A DNA stretch of 64,000 bases, from contig NC_092582.1 in the NCBI RefSeq assembly GCF_037975245.1, positions 3,876,501 through 3,940,500 on the forward strand. The letters run 5' to 3'. Shown piece after piece: positions 38,201 through 49,182 of this stretch. The first letter of the stretch is position 1. Each line of letters starts with the position of its first letter. A program made the translations under genes and the position numbers. This DNA comes from Apostichopus japonicus (Eukaryota; Echinodermata; Holothuroidea; Aspidochirotida; Stichopodidae). The notes under the pieces are model-generated. The model made no database searches. It was given only the letters and a program-made list of their open reading frames with translations, and was not told where the DNA came from.

Positions 38201-39790
38201 ACGAAGATTGGTAGAAACTTTATTCTCCACATTCCTGACTGACGACCTGTACACTCTCTCCTGTTCATATCTCATTGCTGGGACAGGTTTCGTATAACCG
38301 GCCGATCTGGATTTAAGCTCACAAAGCTGCAAAATATACCGTTGTTGTTGTTGGACTCTCTCTGTAGTTGTAATTACCGAAGTCATCACATCCATTTTCC
38401 TTGGGTATATGAGAGGCCATTTAGGACTTTAATTCATTGCATCGTATTATAGCTGTATAGTAATGCAAAAGAGAATGCGGCAGTTTTGCAAATTGCCTGA
38501 GCTGCTGCTTGCTGCCGTAGCGAAGCCTACTTGTGATCACATGGAATCCATAGAATCACAGTTTGCTGTGAAATTGCTCAAAAATGCTGACGTGATGTGA
38601 TTTGCCCTAAAGTTTTGATCCAATTATCAGAGGCTGTTTACTCCAGAGATGAGAGAGTTGACCTTTAATGACATTAAGGTGTAACATTTTTATATCTCCC
38701 TTGAAAACTTTATTTGTATCCTCAAAAAGTCTCTCTCACACAATATTTCAACTACTGTACTCTGCTCACAAAAGACTGGTTAAGGAGCAAAGCAGTAAAC
38801 TAAAACTTGCTAGATAATTAATGCTATATTGGCCACAGAGTTTTAAAACTGTCAGCCACATTTAAATATTTTCGTAAAGTTTTTGAGAATACCTATCTGC
38901 ATGGTATTATAACTTTGTCACAATCTTTGCACTGAATGTCTTCACAAGTTGACATTCTAACATTATGAGTGAAGCAGTCTTTAGTGAATGTTGGGTTTCC
39001 CTTACAGTGAGTGATAATTCTATTTTGTTATTCTATTTTTTCAAATTCTATTAAGATATTTCTATCCATTTTAAGCAGAAATTATTCAGGTTTATTTTGT
39101 AAAAAAACTTCGGTGTTTGCTATCTCTTTACATTATCTCTTTTTTTACAAATTTAACTGATCAAGAAGTAACAGTTGAGTTTATGCAAATTGAGACAAAT
39201 TACTTTGCTCTCTCACCTGTCTCTTCACAATAATGGCACCCTCAATGTACCACTTGCCAAGAATGACCTAATAACCTTAACATACCGGTCTGGTCCTGGT
39301 ATCCACCATTACCACCCAGAGACCGTCCTTCAAGGTTTTATTTTCATCCTTATTCAACACTGAACTCTCCTGACATCTTTGAAAGGAGTTTAAGGAGCCT
39401 TCTTGGCTCTTCTTAGTCTTGCAGAAACAGTGACAGTGCCAAACTGTGATTGCACTATGATTGTTGCAGTGAAACTGAACAATGTGCATTGGATATATAT
39501 AATACATGTAAATAACACTGTTTTTTGTGCATCTATTCTCACCTTATTACACCCTCACTGGAAGGAAATCTTATCCTCTGATGTCATCAGAAGGTGGCAG
39601 TCTACTGTTTCACCTGCTTTAATTTTTTTTTTTTATCATCTCCTCTCAGAACTGCTAACATGTCCGGACCCTGTGATTGAGAAGTGTCTTGGATTAGGAA
39701 GGCAGCCATGCTCGGGGAGGGAGAGGATCTGCGGAGAGTGCATCGACCCAAAATATGAGATGATAGATGAAGCCTGCGTCATAATCAAAG
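29235..39790 (+). CDS. NPDC1-like secreted/membrane protein, first two coding exons (3' end not found)
   Basis: Exon 1 (29235-29322) starts at ATG and encodes a signal peptide (hydrophobic LLISVSIFVFTIPYL, cleavage likely after SNS) and ends at GTAAGT in phase 1. Exon 2 (39650-39790) follows tcctctcag and ends at GTAAGT, again in phase 1. It encodes CPDPVIEKC, RQPCSGRERICGEC and EACVI, a spacing C-x7-C-x7-C-x6-C-x2-C-x13-C. The CPx..C, (R)xxC and CGxC...CV pattern resembles the N-terminal cysteine region of NPDC1 (neural proliferation, differentiation and control protein; cab-1 in nematodes), a neuronal membrane protein. A transmembrane segment and cytosolic tail are expected downstream but I could not find them before 64 kb. 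Intron 1 is 10.3 kb. The exons are well supported; the NPDC1 label is probable, not proven. Confidence 0.6.
29323..31960. other. Intron DNA of the NPDC1-like gene, no feature
   Basis: AT-rich, no exon recognised. Several short frames without domains. From about 30 kb onward the words TACTGTA/TACAGTA become frequent. Confidence 0.4.
31965..32004. repeat. (GAG)n trinucleotide repeat
   Basis: Nearly pure GGA/GAG repeat of about 40 bp with one GAT interruption, ending about 60 bp from a hAT-like insertion. Confidence 0.9.
32056..32457. mobile_element. hAT-like MITE (386 bp) carrying one hairpin module
   Basis: The element spans 32064-32449. It begins CAGTGGCTGAGCTA and ends CGCTCCGCCACTG. GCTCCAGA (32056-32063) versus GCTCCAGT (32450-32457) is a 7-of-8 target duplication. 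At 32126-32230, in inverted orientation, it contains the hairpin module also found three times at 26-28 kb. It lies in the large NPDC1-like intron. Confidence 0.8.
33343..33435. repeat. CRE site followed by imperfect stem-loop
   Basis: TGACGTCA occurs at 33343-33350. TGAATGAT (33357) pairs with ATCATTCA (33428) and ATGATCAT (33368) with ATGATCAT (33416), giving a stem with small bulges around a 40-bp loop. Confidence 0.45.
34556..34747. repeat. 96-bp tandem duplication
   Basis: Two adjacent copies, beginning near 34558 and 34654, with only a few differences. Each contains 'acaagttttacagtcgttt', 'aggtttaaatcttatgaaaa' and 'gaagaaagattttaaatgg'. Few differences imply a recent event. Confidence 0.9.
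35931..36211. repeat. Interspersed repeat pair, copy 1
   Basis: Closely matches 37601-37844, in the same orientation. Shared phrases: 'aatgcctcatacaaaatata', 'gatgtaaattacagatttga', 'ctcagatcttttatttaa', 'gtgaggttattatggaccag'. This copy has about 40 extra bases after 'ccagggttgg'. Confidence 0.88.
37601..37844. repeat. Interspersed repeat pair, copy 2
   Basis: Second copy of the repeat at 35931-36211, about 1.7 kb away, in the same orientation. It lacks the segment between 'ccagggttg' and 'gatgtaaattac'. Confidence 0.88.
38123..38395 (-). CDS. Single-exon 90-aa open frame, unknown product
   Basis: Minus-strand frame, ATG at 38395 in a good context (aaaATGG), stop at 38123-38125, with an in-frame stop upstream. 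The product is hydrophilic, rich in Q, R, K, E and S, with a QQQQRYILQLCELKSRS segment likely to be helical and a DKKIDSILLLPSW segment near the end. I do not recognise a family. It lies opposite the NPDC1-like intron, 1.25 kb before its second exon. It could be an intronless gene, a retrocopy fragment or a chance frame; amino-acid usage looks more protein-like than that of neighbouring frames. Confidence 0.3.
   Translation of the reverse strand: MDVMTSVITTTERVQQQQRYILQLCELKSRSAGYTKPVPAMRYEQERVYRSSVRNVENKVSTNLRDKKIDSILLLPSWSQMEQLSGKFIT
39181..39310 (+). repeat. R1 dispersed repeat (diverged copy)
   Basis: Matches the R1 order: ttactttgctc, cacctgtctc, cacaa...gcaccctca, and taataacctt then ccggtctggtc. 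One of eight copies between 39 and 61 kb; see 60500-60660 for the best copy. Confidence 0.6.
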
Positions 39791-40109
39791 GTAAGTTTGA
39801 AGACCGTGAGAAGTCTGTGCCACCACATTACACACATGTCAAATTGGGCCTTGTCTGATCGATAGTTACATGCAGTTGAATTAAGATATAACATAACAGT
39901 CAAAGCCCCGTACTATGCATTCCATCATAAACACAAGGTAACCGATCCCTCGCTCTACAATCATTTCTGGTACTTATAGTTAATGATACACAATCATGAC
40001 AAGTGCTGTTTTTCCCAAAAGTTTAGCACATTCTCAGAGATCGGGGGAATGAAGAATTCAAACTAACACAAAGGTGTCCAGTTCTTTGTTATTGTATTGG
40101 TCGAGATGA

Positions 40110-40270
40110 AAGGAATTTACTTTGCTCCTTGCTTATCTGTCTCCCCACAACAGTAGCACTCTCATTCTAACGTGCCTAGAAAGAACTGGTAACCTTTTAA
40201 TGTTTGCCCTCTATGACCTGCCCCCCCCAGCCCTTCCTTCTCATTCTTCCATCCACAGTAACAGCATCGT
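40110..40270 (+). repeat. R1 dispersed repeat
   Basis: Has gctccttgcttatctgtctc, cccacaac, gcactctcattcta, gtgcctaga, ctggtaaccttttaa, ccctctatgacc and ccttccttctcattct in R1 order. Confidence 0.8.
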
Positions 40271-40280
40271 ACTGTACGTA

Positions 40281-43200
40281 AATTTCGTCTGGATTATTTT
40301 CTACGGAATTCGTTTGGAACATTGACCAAGGATTCTAGCTTTTTCATCCATTGGTTTAATGTTTTCATCTCGACCAAGACAATAACAAAGAAAGGGACAG
40401 CTTTACAGTAGTTTGGTTTGAAGTTTTCATTCGCTCGGTTTCTGCAAAAAGTGCCGAAATTGGCAATTGGCAAAGCAGGACATGGTCGTGATTGTGTGAA
40501 TATTTACTGTACACAATGGCACTGAAAACAGACAGTTTAGACCGAAGAGATTGAATCCATATAAACGGAGCTTAAATAAATAGTCAAGAGCTGGAAAAGT
40601 GTAAAGATGTACTGAACTGTACAGAAGTTTGCTCCTCACCTACTCTCTCCTCCACATTACCACATTTCCTGTCTCTTGTCAAAACAAAAGTAAACAACGA
40701 CTCATATTTGATGACATTTTGGTCGGGTATTGTGGGTAAGGTTAGGATTATTCCCATACTAGTCACCGTGGGCTACCGTAGGAAACGAATTGATTTGACT
40801 GACTGGCTTTTGTTCGTACAGCATATTGCATATAAACCCATAGTTAGTAAGTATTGTATGTTGTTCTCATTGTAATTTTCGTAGTTCATTTGACGTTGAA
40901 AAGCTTCTGATCCATGTTAACTAGATAATTGACTGTTCTATTGAGAAGAAAATCACTTTACCACATGTGTCTAATCGCTTAAAGATGTATAGTGATGTGT
41001 TAGGCATACATATACAGTATATATTAGCGTTGTGCGGGATCCCGGTAGTCAAGTGAATCCCGGTATCCTGATCCCGGTATTGACTAGTCCCGATCACAGT
41101 GCAATGTGTAACTACTACCGGTAGTGGGAAAACAACCATTTATTACTGTACATTCGTTTCGGTATCATTCCCGGGAATCCCGAACATAATAAAAATATCT
41201 ACAGTACGTGTTACTATTTGAAATAAAGAAAAGAAAACACCTTTATTTCTGGTTTTTGTGTTCTTAGTTTGAATAATATCTGATCAATTTACATACTGGC
41301 CTAGACCTATATATTAACGAATCAACTTGTAATTTGGACCTAGGCTACACCAAATATCGAACGTTACCTGGGCTCAGCATGTTATATGTACAGTATAGTA
41401 TTCTGTTAATTATGTCAAGATTTGTGCAGATTTAAATATCTTTTGCAGTTCTAGGTGATTAGACATATATATATGTACGCATGTAGTGTTATCGTGATAT
41501 TTTAATTGTAATTTTAATATATTCATATTAAGCAATTTATTGAAAGTAAGGTTAGTGAAGTGTGCAGCTTTACAATGCAGTGGTGTTGGAACTCGGTCAA
41601 GTTGTCAACACTTTTTCCTATTTGTTATATTTGTAAGATTTCAAGCTAAGAAACATTTAAAACAAAGGAGAAGAAGGGGGAAACAAATGTAACCCCTGAT
41701 TGGAATGTTACAAACCAAGAGTATGGAACTTCTGATTGTCAATCTACCAATCTGAAGAAAATTTCACTGTTTCCCCTGACTCTGCTTTAACCCGAAATAA
41801 TCCTGGAGCCGGCCGTGAATATCACTGAGCAGTACCCCATCTGTTGTTGTTGTCGTCAACGTCATCGTCTTTGAGAAAATGAAATGAGAAATGATCTAGT
41901 TACTGGATGGCAGCTTAAGTACTACCACATGCAGCAGAATATAACAATTTACTTGGTTCCAAACCAGTAAGTTTTGGAATTTCAAAGCCAGAGCATCTTT
42001 TCCATCTATATTATAGTTTAGAGATAAAGACATTCATGTTTCTTTCAAAAGATTGACAAACTAGAGTACTGTACATACTGTAAGATGATGTACTGTAAGT
42101 TTTGTTTTGATGCTGCAGAATAATATTACACTATTTCTTTCATGATTGATGGGCAGAGACTGTAAGAGTGAATCCCATTGCTTAAGGATTAAAATACTTT
42201 TATGGCATTTCGACCTTTAAAATGCCCATGAAATTGCTAGTCAAAAAGTCCCACTGTGGAAGAAATTGCACTCATGTTTTAAAAAAATCTGCGCCATTTG
42301 CAGTAAAGTAGATTTATTGCCTTTCTGCGTTGCCTTGTTTTTTTTCCTTCTGCAAATGGCACAGAAGATCCTCTTCAACACACCAAAATTCCTAATTTAG
42401 AAGTAAATTTGTGATCAACTTCTTCAGCACATAACACGCTACCATGGCAACGTGTTATCCTTGACAGAAGGAGTGACGCAATGTAGATTCCGTGTGCGTC
42501 AGCGGCTATCCGTCGTTATGAATCGAGAGAGAAAATCTGGCAGGACAATGAGAGCGTAAGAGAGCAAACATTTCATGCCGAGAGGCTTTAACCAAATATA
42601 TATAACAGAAAAGTAAAGGCAATTGGAATTATCCTTTGTGAAATGCAAGTTAGGCAGTCATTTTCCGCGGCGAGGTTTTCTAGAGTTGCCGTCTGGTAGA
42701 GACGTTATGGGAACGGAAAAACTAATATTACTCTACTGTAGAACTGGATGTAAAATATTTAGATATAACGATAAAAAAAATTACTGACACTTTAATGATA
42801 TCTTAATCAGCGTTAATGTACAGTACTAAGTAAAATATTATAATAATCATAGATTATCTTATTAGTGATGCCGTATTGATAAATTGGGTCTTTGAAAAAT
42901 AAAGCATCTTGAAATACAAAAACTGGAATTTGTTCCTTTTCCTTGATTCATAATTGAGTCACAACTGTGTAAATCTAAGGAATTGTACAGTACTTGGCAA
43001 AACATTTGTTGAGTCCAGCGTTCTATTCGAAATATTTTTCGTCAGAGAGGAAATTGAAATTTAAAACTCAAAACTTGGAAAATTGCTGGTAGTTAAAGAT
43101 TTTCTTCATGTACAGTAAGAATTAAGTTCTTTATTAAAGCTGACATGTTGCTCAATGTCTTCAGAGAATGACAGAATTCTTGGTACATGCTTTCATCTGA

Positions 43201-46200
43201 CGACTAAATATTTCCTGAAACAGTAAAATGAAAATTTACAAACAAAAAAAATATCATAAAAATGACTTAAACAACTATTTTATGGATATCCTGATCTGAA
43301 AGGTAAAAGCAAAAGAATTAGAAAGAGAGCATTTGGAATTTACAGACTACAGGTACATGGTACAAATAGTGCTCACAATACAGTAAGCAACGTTGACAGT
43401 ACTGTATCTAGCACAAAATTTACAGTATACAGTATTTCAGCAAATAATTCCATTGTTCATGTCTAATTGATGTTTTTCACATATTTTTGCCCGATTATTT
43501 CATTTTCTACCAGTAATAGTTACTCTACATTTGTACTTATTACTGCCCTATTTTTTTTGGGTCAGATTTGAATATGTCTAAGTTGGTCTTGTTATGACCT
43601 TAGAAGTACTGCACTGTGCATATTTCTTCCAATTGACATTTACACAGTGACGAGATAAGGGTCTTTAGCAAACACTCTTTAAGAGCGCTCTGAAGATAAT
43701 AGTGTAAAAATTGAACCTTTGGTTGATCTGCCCACACAGAAATTCATGCAATTTAGCACACAGGAGTCACTATGTTCAATACAGTCTGTTGTATATAATA
43801 AGGAGGGAGGGAATATCAAGTAACATACAGTAACCTTTCTAAAAATGGAAGTTATGAAAATATTGCCATGGCTCTGATTATTCTTCTTTATCAAGAGGGG
43901 AAAAAACACAAAAAACAAAGATGGAGAGCAAAAACTGTTAACAAATCTCCTCATCTAAGCAAACAGAAAGCATGTGTCCACAGTAAAATGTGAAAACTAG
44001 AGGGCCTGATGTTACAATCCTAGCAGGACCTTCTTCATAGGCAAACAGAAATGCAAACAGAATAGGGACTGGTACATTTAAACTGCTGTATAATAGGTAG
44101 ATGGGCATCTTGACTTTAAATGCACATCCATATGTCCATCCATCTAGTTTAAACGTGTCTGTAATCTACTGGCATGGAAGGTACAGTAGCCTAACCGCAT
44201 CAGCAGTTACTTGCCGTCAGGATTAAAAAACGTTATTCTTTTCACCAACATGTCAAATAATCGTGAAATTTGGATTGGATCAAATTGTTTTTGATCTAAC
44301 AGTTGTCTTAGGTTACAGCAAGGGATTTGAAATAAATAATATTTAGACTTTCTTTTAGTGACAACACACCAGTTGGTACATTCATCCTATGACAGTATTA
44401 AACAGCAAAACACTTTCTAGACAACACGTTCGTTTAATTCTGAGACCATAGACTCTAATGCCCTGGTCTGTCAGAACAGTTGGGTAAGCAGTTGTTACGA
44501 TCGGTCACGAGTGAACAAGAAAAATTCCAGCTTGTGCAGTACAGTATCTCTAGCTGATGGAATATGACGCATGTATGTAAATACTGCAGCCATTGCATTG
44601 GCCTACAAATACAGCTAATTCTGGGTACAGAATATGCTAAATTTTTATAAGTTCACTTATTAATAATACTTCAGTGCTCTAATTTTATCAAATGCAAAGC
44701 TTTTCATAAGTGTGATGTCACACAGAAATGCCTGAGCAGTATTTCTTCAACATTGTATCCTCTAACATAGGAGAAATCAGCCACTTCAATTTTGACTTGC
44801 AAATCAGTGCCAAGCCTCTCAACTGTCTTTGTCCATTATACAGTTTTACAAATTAGGCTTGAATCAGTTGGGGTACTGACCATTTTCATGGTAGCGTGCT
44901 TGATTTGGAAATTGACCAAACCGATTGCTCTGTTATGCAACTTAGCATGTAGATACAATATGTACTGTATGGAGTATATCGTGTATTGTGAAGGAAATCA
45001 GCCAGGCTATATTGTTGTAACAAAGATTTCCATGGAATGTTCATATAAATACATTGACATTTTTATCTCAATACATTACATGTATAGAGATATTGTAACA
45101 GTTAGTGGGACTCTCTCTTCTCTTAAAAATTTTTCAGCGTCTTCATACAAAGTTCTTTTTCTCTGGAATTTCCAGAGCAAGCATATATCATATAGGCCTA
45201 CAAAAGTTACTATTTTTTATTCCAGAACTATATCTCATTCTATGACTTTTTCACCGATTTATGTCCAAATCAGGCCAAATCGGGCCGAAACACAGTTTGT
45301 TTTATGCCTTTTTGCACACGCTCCAAAACTTGTTTGTAGGGAACTTTTGCCCACGTTTTCCTGTTTTTGATGATTAAGCCCCGCCTCCAAGCATGGTTTG
45401 TAGCAGATTGGCCAAACTCATGGCAGCTACATGTTAGATATACGAAAATGGCTACCCTCGCGACTAATTTTCTGTACTGTGTGTAGTGTATTGCACGCTA
45501 ATTACATTTACACATTTTTGTACTGCTGACTGCTACAGTACGTTTAACTCGTAGTCCAACCATTGTTGTGCAAAAAAAAAACAATACTTTGCGTAGCTTT
45601 TAACATACTTTCCTAGCTGCTATCGTCGCGCATGGTACCCGAACACCAGACGTAGTCAACGGGAAAATCTTGCCTAAGCATCTCTTTATTCGCTGAAATT
45701 GTGACGCAGTTAACTCAAACAAAAATATCCATGAAATACTGCAACCTTCGACCACATGTTAGCCTAACCACCACACTAAGTCAATGGGAAATGTAGCCTA
45801 ACGATAGGTTTGCAAAAAAAAAATGCGTAGCTTAGTTTACAACTTTCAATTTGCTGGAAATCGGCATTTGTTTGGAAGGTATGTGCTATGTCTTAAAGAG
45901 GGAATGTCGTATTTTAATTGGAGTAGTTTCTAGTTGTTATTATTTCTTTACATAAATCTGGTAACATTCTAGAGTAATATTAAACAAGTTACGATGCTAC
46001 AATTTGCTTTCCAGTTTGATTGGCCTTAGCATACATTTCTAATTGAACTTGCATGGAGTTAAATAGGTAACGAATTAGGTATGTTTAACTTCAAGTTCGA
46101 AACATTTCTTTTTGTTCAAAAAAGGTAAAATACCGAAAATAAGTACAAAATAATGTCGGAATGTATGCAATATGTAATTAAAATTTACACTTTGGTAAAG

Positions 46201-46439
46201 ATTGAAGATGGATGGTTTGTCTGAGATGCTTTTTGAGATGGATATTTTGAGTAACTATTCTTAGCCCATTTCAAGCCATTAACAGTTGACATACACGTCG
46301 AGGTGGTTAGGCCATTCGCTTAGCACAGTGCTGATAAGGTAGGATGTCATATTTACGTATTTTGGAAATTTGTAAAAAAAAAAAAAATCCAGTGGTGATT
46401 TGATAGTTTAGTTACTTAGTTTAGTAGAAAAAAGTATCA
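40281..46439. other. Intron or intergenic DNA; no exon recognised
   Basis: 41025-41190 has several ATCCCGGTA/GGGATCCCGG words, probably part of a transposon. 42436-42466 has ATAACACG/CGTGTTAT arms around CTACCATGGCAA, which also resembles an X-box. The 192-codon frame at 44792-45370 has no recognisable domain and poor composition. Confidence 0.4.
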
Positions 46440-47210
46440 GGAGGGACACTTAAGTCCCCATCAAGGACCCTATAGAGAGAGAAAAAAAACTGAAGACAGA
46501 CACTCAGACCCGATTACAATGCTTAGAGTACTTGTCCAAAGCATTCTTAAACCCATTCACACTACTTGCAAGTACAACTTTCTCAGGCAAACCATTCCAC
46601 TCATTCACAACCCTATTAGAAAAAAGTTATGCCGAATATTAATCCTACTATGCGACTTTTGGAGTTTAAGACAATGACCTCTAGTACAACTACTGTTAGC
46701 AAACAAGAAAAAGTCGGTAAAGGATAAATTGTCGAAACCATACACAATCTTGAAAACCTGGATCAAGTCCCCACGTAACTTTCTAAGCTCCAGTGTGGTG
46801 AGATTCAACAGTTGTAACCGCCTATAATAAGGAACCCCCTTTAATGAACTAATCATCCTAGTAGCCCTCCTCTGGACCATTTCAAGTACTTCCTCATCCT
46901 AGCAAAGTAAGGGTTCCAAGCCTGCACAGCATACTCCAGATGAGGCCTAACCAATTGCTTATAAAGCCTAACTACGACGTCCTCTTACAGAAAACTGAAG
47001 TTCCTCTTGTTCATACCTAAAACCCTATTACCTCTTTTAGCAGCTTCAAGACAATGTTTAGAAGGTTGCAGAGATGAGTCAATGTAGATACGTAGGTCTC
47101 TTTCAACAGAGACCTCCTGTAACTCCACACCATTAAGATTGTATGTAAACTTTTGCTTACTACTACCAATGTGCATTACCTTACATTTATCAATATTAAA
47201 AAGCATACAA
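46440..47210 (-). mobile_element. Degenerate LINE (CR1/jockey-type), 3' end of the RT frame
   Basis: Minus-strand pieces in different frames follow the order of a non-LTR reverse transcriptase C-terminus: FNIDKCKVMHIG (about 47200), then VERDLRIYIDSSLQPS, then WNPYFAR (about 46925), VQRRATRMISSLKGV (about 46880), LELRKLRGDLIQVFKI, and finally NRVVNEWNGLP ending near 46509. At least two frameshifts break it. The catalytic YxDD domain is missing (5'-truncated), so it is inactive. Confidence 0.85.
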
Positions 47211-48127
47211 ACAAAAGGATACCTAAGAGCCTTGTATTACAACGAAAGGAAACAGGAAAATCACAACAATAATTGTTTTTATCACAAACTTTATTGCCGA
47301 TTTCGTATAAACGGGATATTTTCTCTTTTTCAAATAATCGGAATCGGTACATGAAAAAATAATCGGTAATCGTTATTTTCTTTACTGCATAATCGTTTGA
47401 ACACTACTTGGAAGTGCACAGAGTTTTGATGGTAGTCACCACTACTGTCTACAGTAACATAGGTCGATAGGCCTAGGCTACAGTAGCTTTCTTAAGGCGG
47501 GCATCAAGAATGATGGTCGAGTTGTTCGCCTCTTCTAATTTGGCCGTTGTCATTGCCGTCAAACTATATGACCAAAAAGTCCAACAGAGATTGACCCAAG
47601 ATGAAGGATACCACATAAAAAAAACAAGTTCTTAAATATTCTATTACATTACTAAACCTTGCAACGACACACAGGCAATGAGCGCTAAAGGCAACACTCG
47701 CAGGATGAAGTGTAACCTGAAGAGACTATTCGTGGAAAAGTAGTGTAAATGCAAGTTCTATATTTGTTGTATCATGATTGATAATGATAATTGTAGAGAC
47801 AGAGAAAAGATATGAAATTAGGAATCGAAATTAACTTCCAGTATTGAGATACTGCGTCATTGATGCTCTTGTTTAAACTTAGAAATGGTATTGTACAGTA
47901 GATGAATTTTTTTGTTGAAATCATAAAAAGTAAGAAATTATCTTTAGATATATCAATTGAAAAAAATGAGGAATTTCCAAACTGTGTCATATATGTGGTG
48001 ATGATGGCAGCACTGTACTGGCTGGCCGTTGTGGATCGTAAACTAATGTGTGGATTTGATAGATTGTATGTTTATATTTCCAGTCAGTTGGCTGAATGTC
48101 GAAAGTCACGGTCAAAGGTCAACATGC

Positions 48128-48275
48128 AAGATTTAATTCGCTCCTCGCTTACCTGTCTCCTCACAACCTTAGCAACCGTTCTACAGTGCCTATAATGTCC
48201 TGGTAATCTATGACCGGCACCCCGGTCATTGCCGTTACTTCTCATTCTACCATCCTAATTGCCTGCACGCATTTA
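48128..48275 (+). repeat. R1 dispersed repeat
   Basis: Has ttcgctcctcgcttacctgt, cacaaccttagca, ttctac, gtcctggtaa, then gaccggcaccccggtc (a hairpin core) and cattctacc. Confidence 0.8.
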
Positions 48276-48804
48276 TTTCGATCAGAATATTTCCTTTGGA
48301 TTACAATAGTTAAAAAAATATTGTTTTCTCTCTAAATTCTCTTTATAAATGTGTATTTTGTTAAATAATATTCTGAAGTGTAATTTCTATACCATATGCT
48401 TGTAATTTCTAAGTCAGATGGATATAACATAGTGTGGATTAAAACCTGTAGTCTTTAAGAAAGTTAACATTTGTTTTACAGACAAAGCTTGCCTAGTAAT
48501 TCTCAATTTAGTTTAAGACTTTAACTTCGTTTGAAGATTATACCATAAAGAACATTAAACTGGTCTGGTTGAGGTTCATTGTTAAAGTTGTTTTTACATG
48601 AAATGTTGACACATGTATACCCCTTGATTACTACAAACATGTACAGTATAGTGATGAAAATTTGTGTTCATTTTAGAGAAACCTGGAAAAATCAAATGTA
48701 GTGAGCTTAGGAAATACTTTCAGTTACATTTATTCTTCTATAAGATCACACCAAAAACTAATGAGATTCTAGTGGTTAAAAAAACACATCATGTATGCAG
48801 AATT

Positions 48805-48965
48805 TACTTCACTCCCACCTTACCAATCTCCTCACTACCTCAGCACTTTCACTATATACTGTGTCTAGAGTGAACTGGTAAACTTTTAACACTGTGCACC
48901 CTCTATGACCAAACCCCGCCTGTCAATGACCTCTCCTCTCATTCTACCACCCAGAATGTTTAGAG
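48805..48965 (+). repeat. R1 dispersed repeat (diverged)
   Basis: Has acttcactccca, ccaatctcctcac, ctcagcac, gtctagagtgaactggtaaa, cttttaacactgtgcaccct, ctatgacc and ctcattctaccaccc. It lies 530 bp after the copy at 48128. Confidence 0.7.
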
Positions 48966-49182
48966 CGCTTTGTGTTCGATCAGCTCGAATCTTACCAAAC
49001 TGCGGTATTGAGGACCTCTTTTAGTGCTTATGGAAGAGCACGTGTATAGCCCGATAAGCATCCTTTTGAATCTGTAAGCATTGTCTAACATGATTGCATT
49101 GTGTAATAAGCTGGTAGCCTTGTACTGTACTCAATGTACATGTGAAAGCTATCTGCAGGCACAAACTGTATATGCAAACTAC

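Noticed and set aside
44792-45370. Longest single open frame in the window (192 codons, +)
   Set aside because: No recognisable domain, composition looks like translated AT-rich DNA (many I, Y, C, S, F), no splice context. Most likely chance.
48677-48873. Possible third NPDC1-like exon (acceptor ttttag, phase 1, reading EKPGKIKCSEL)
   Set aside because: Phase fits, but the frame runs into an R1 repeat, has no convincing donor and does not resemble NPDC1.
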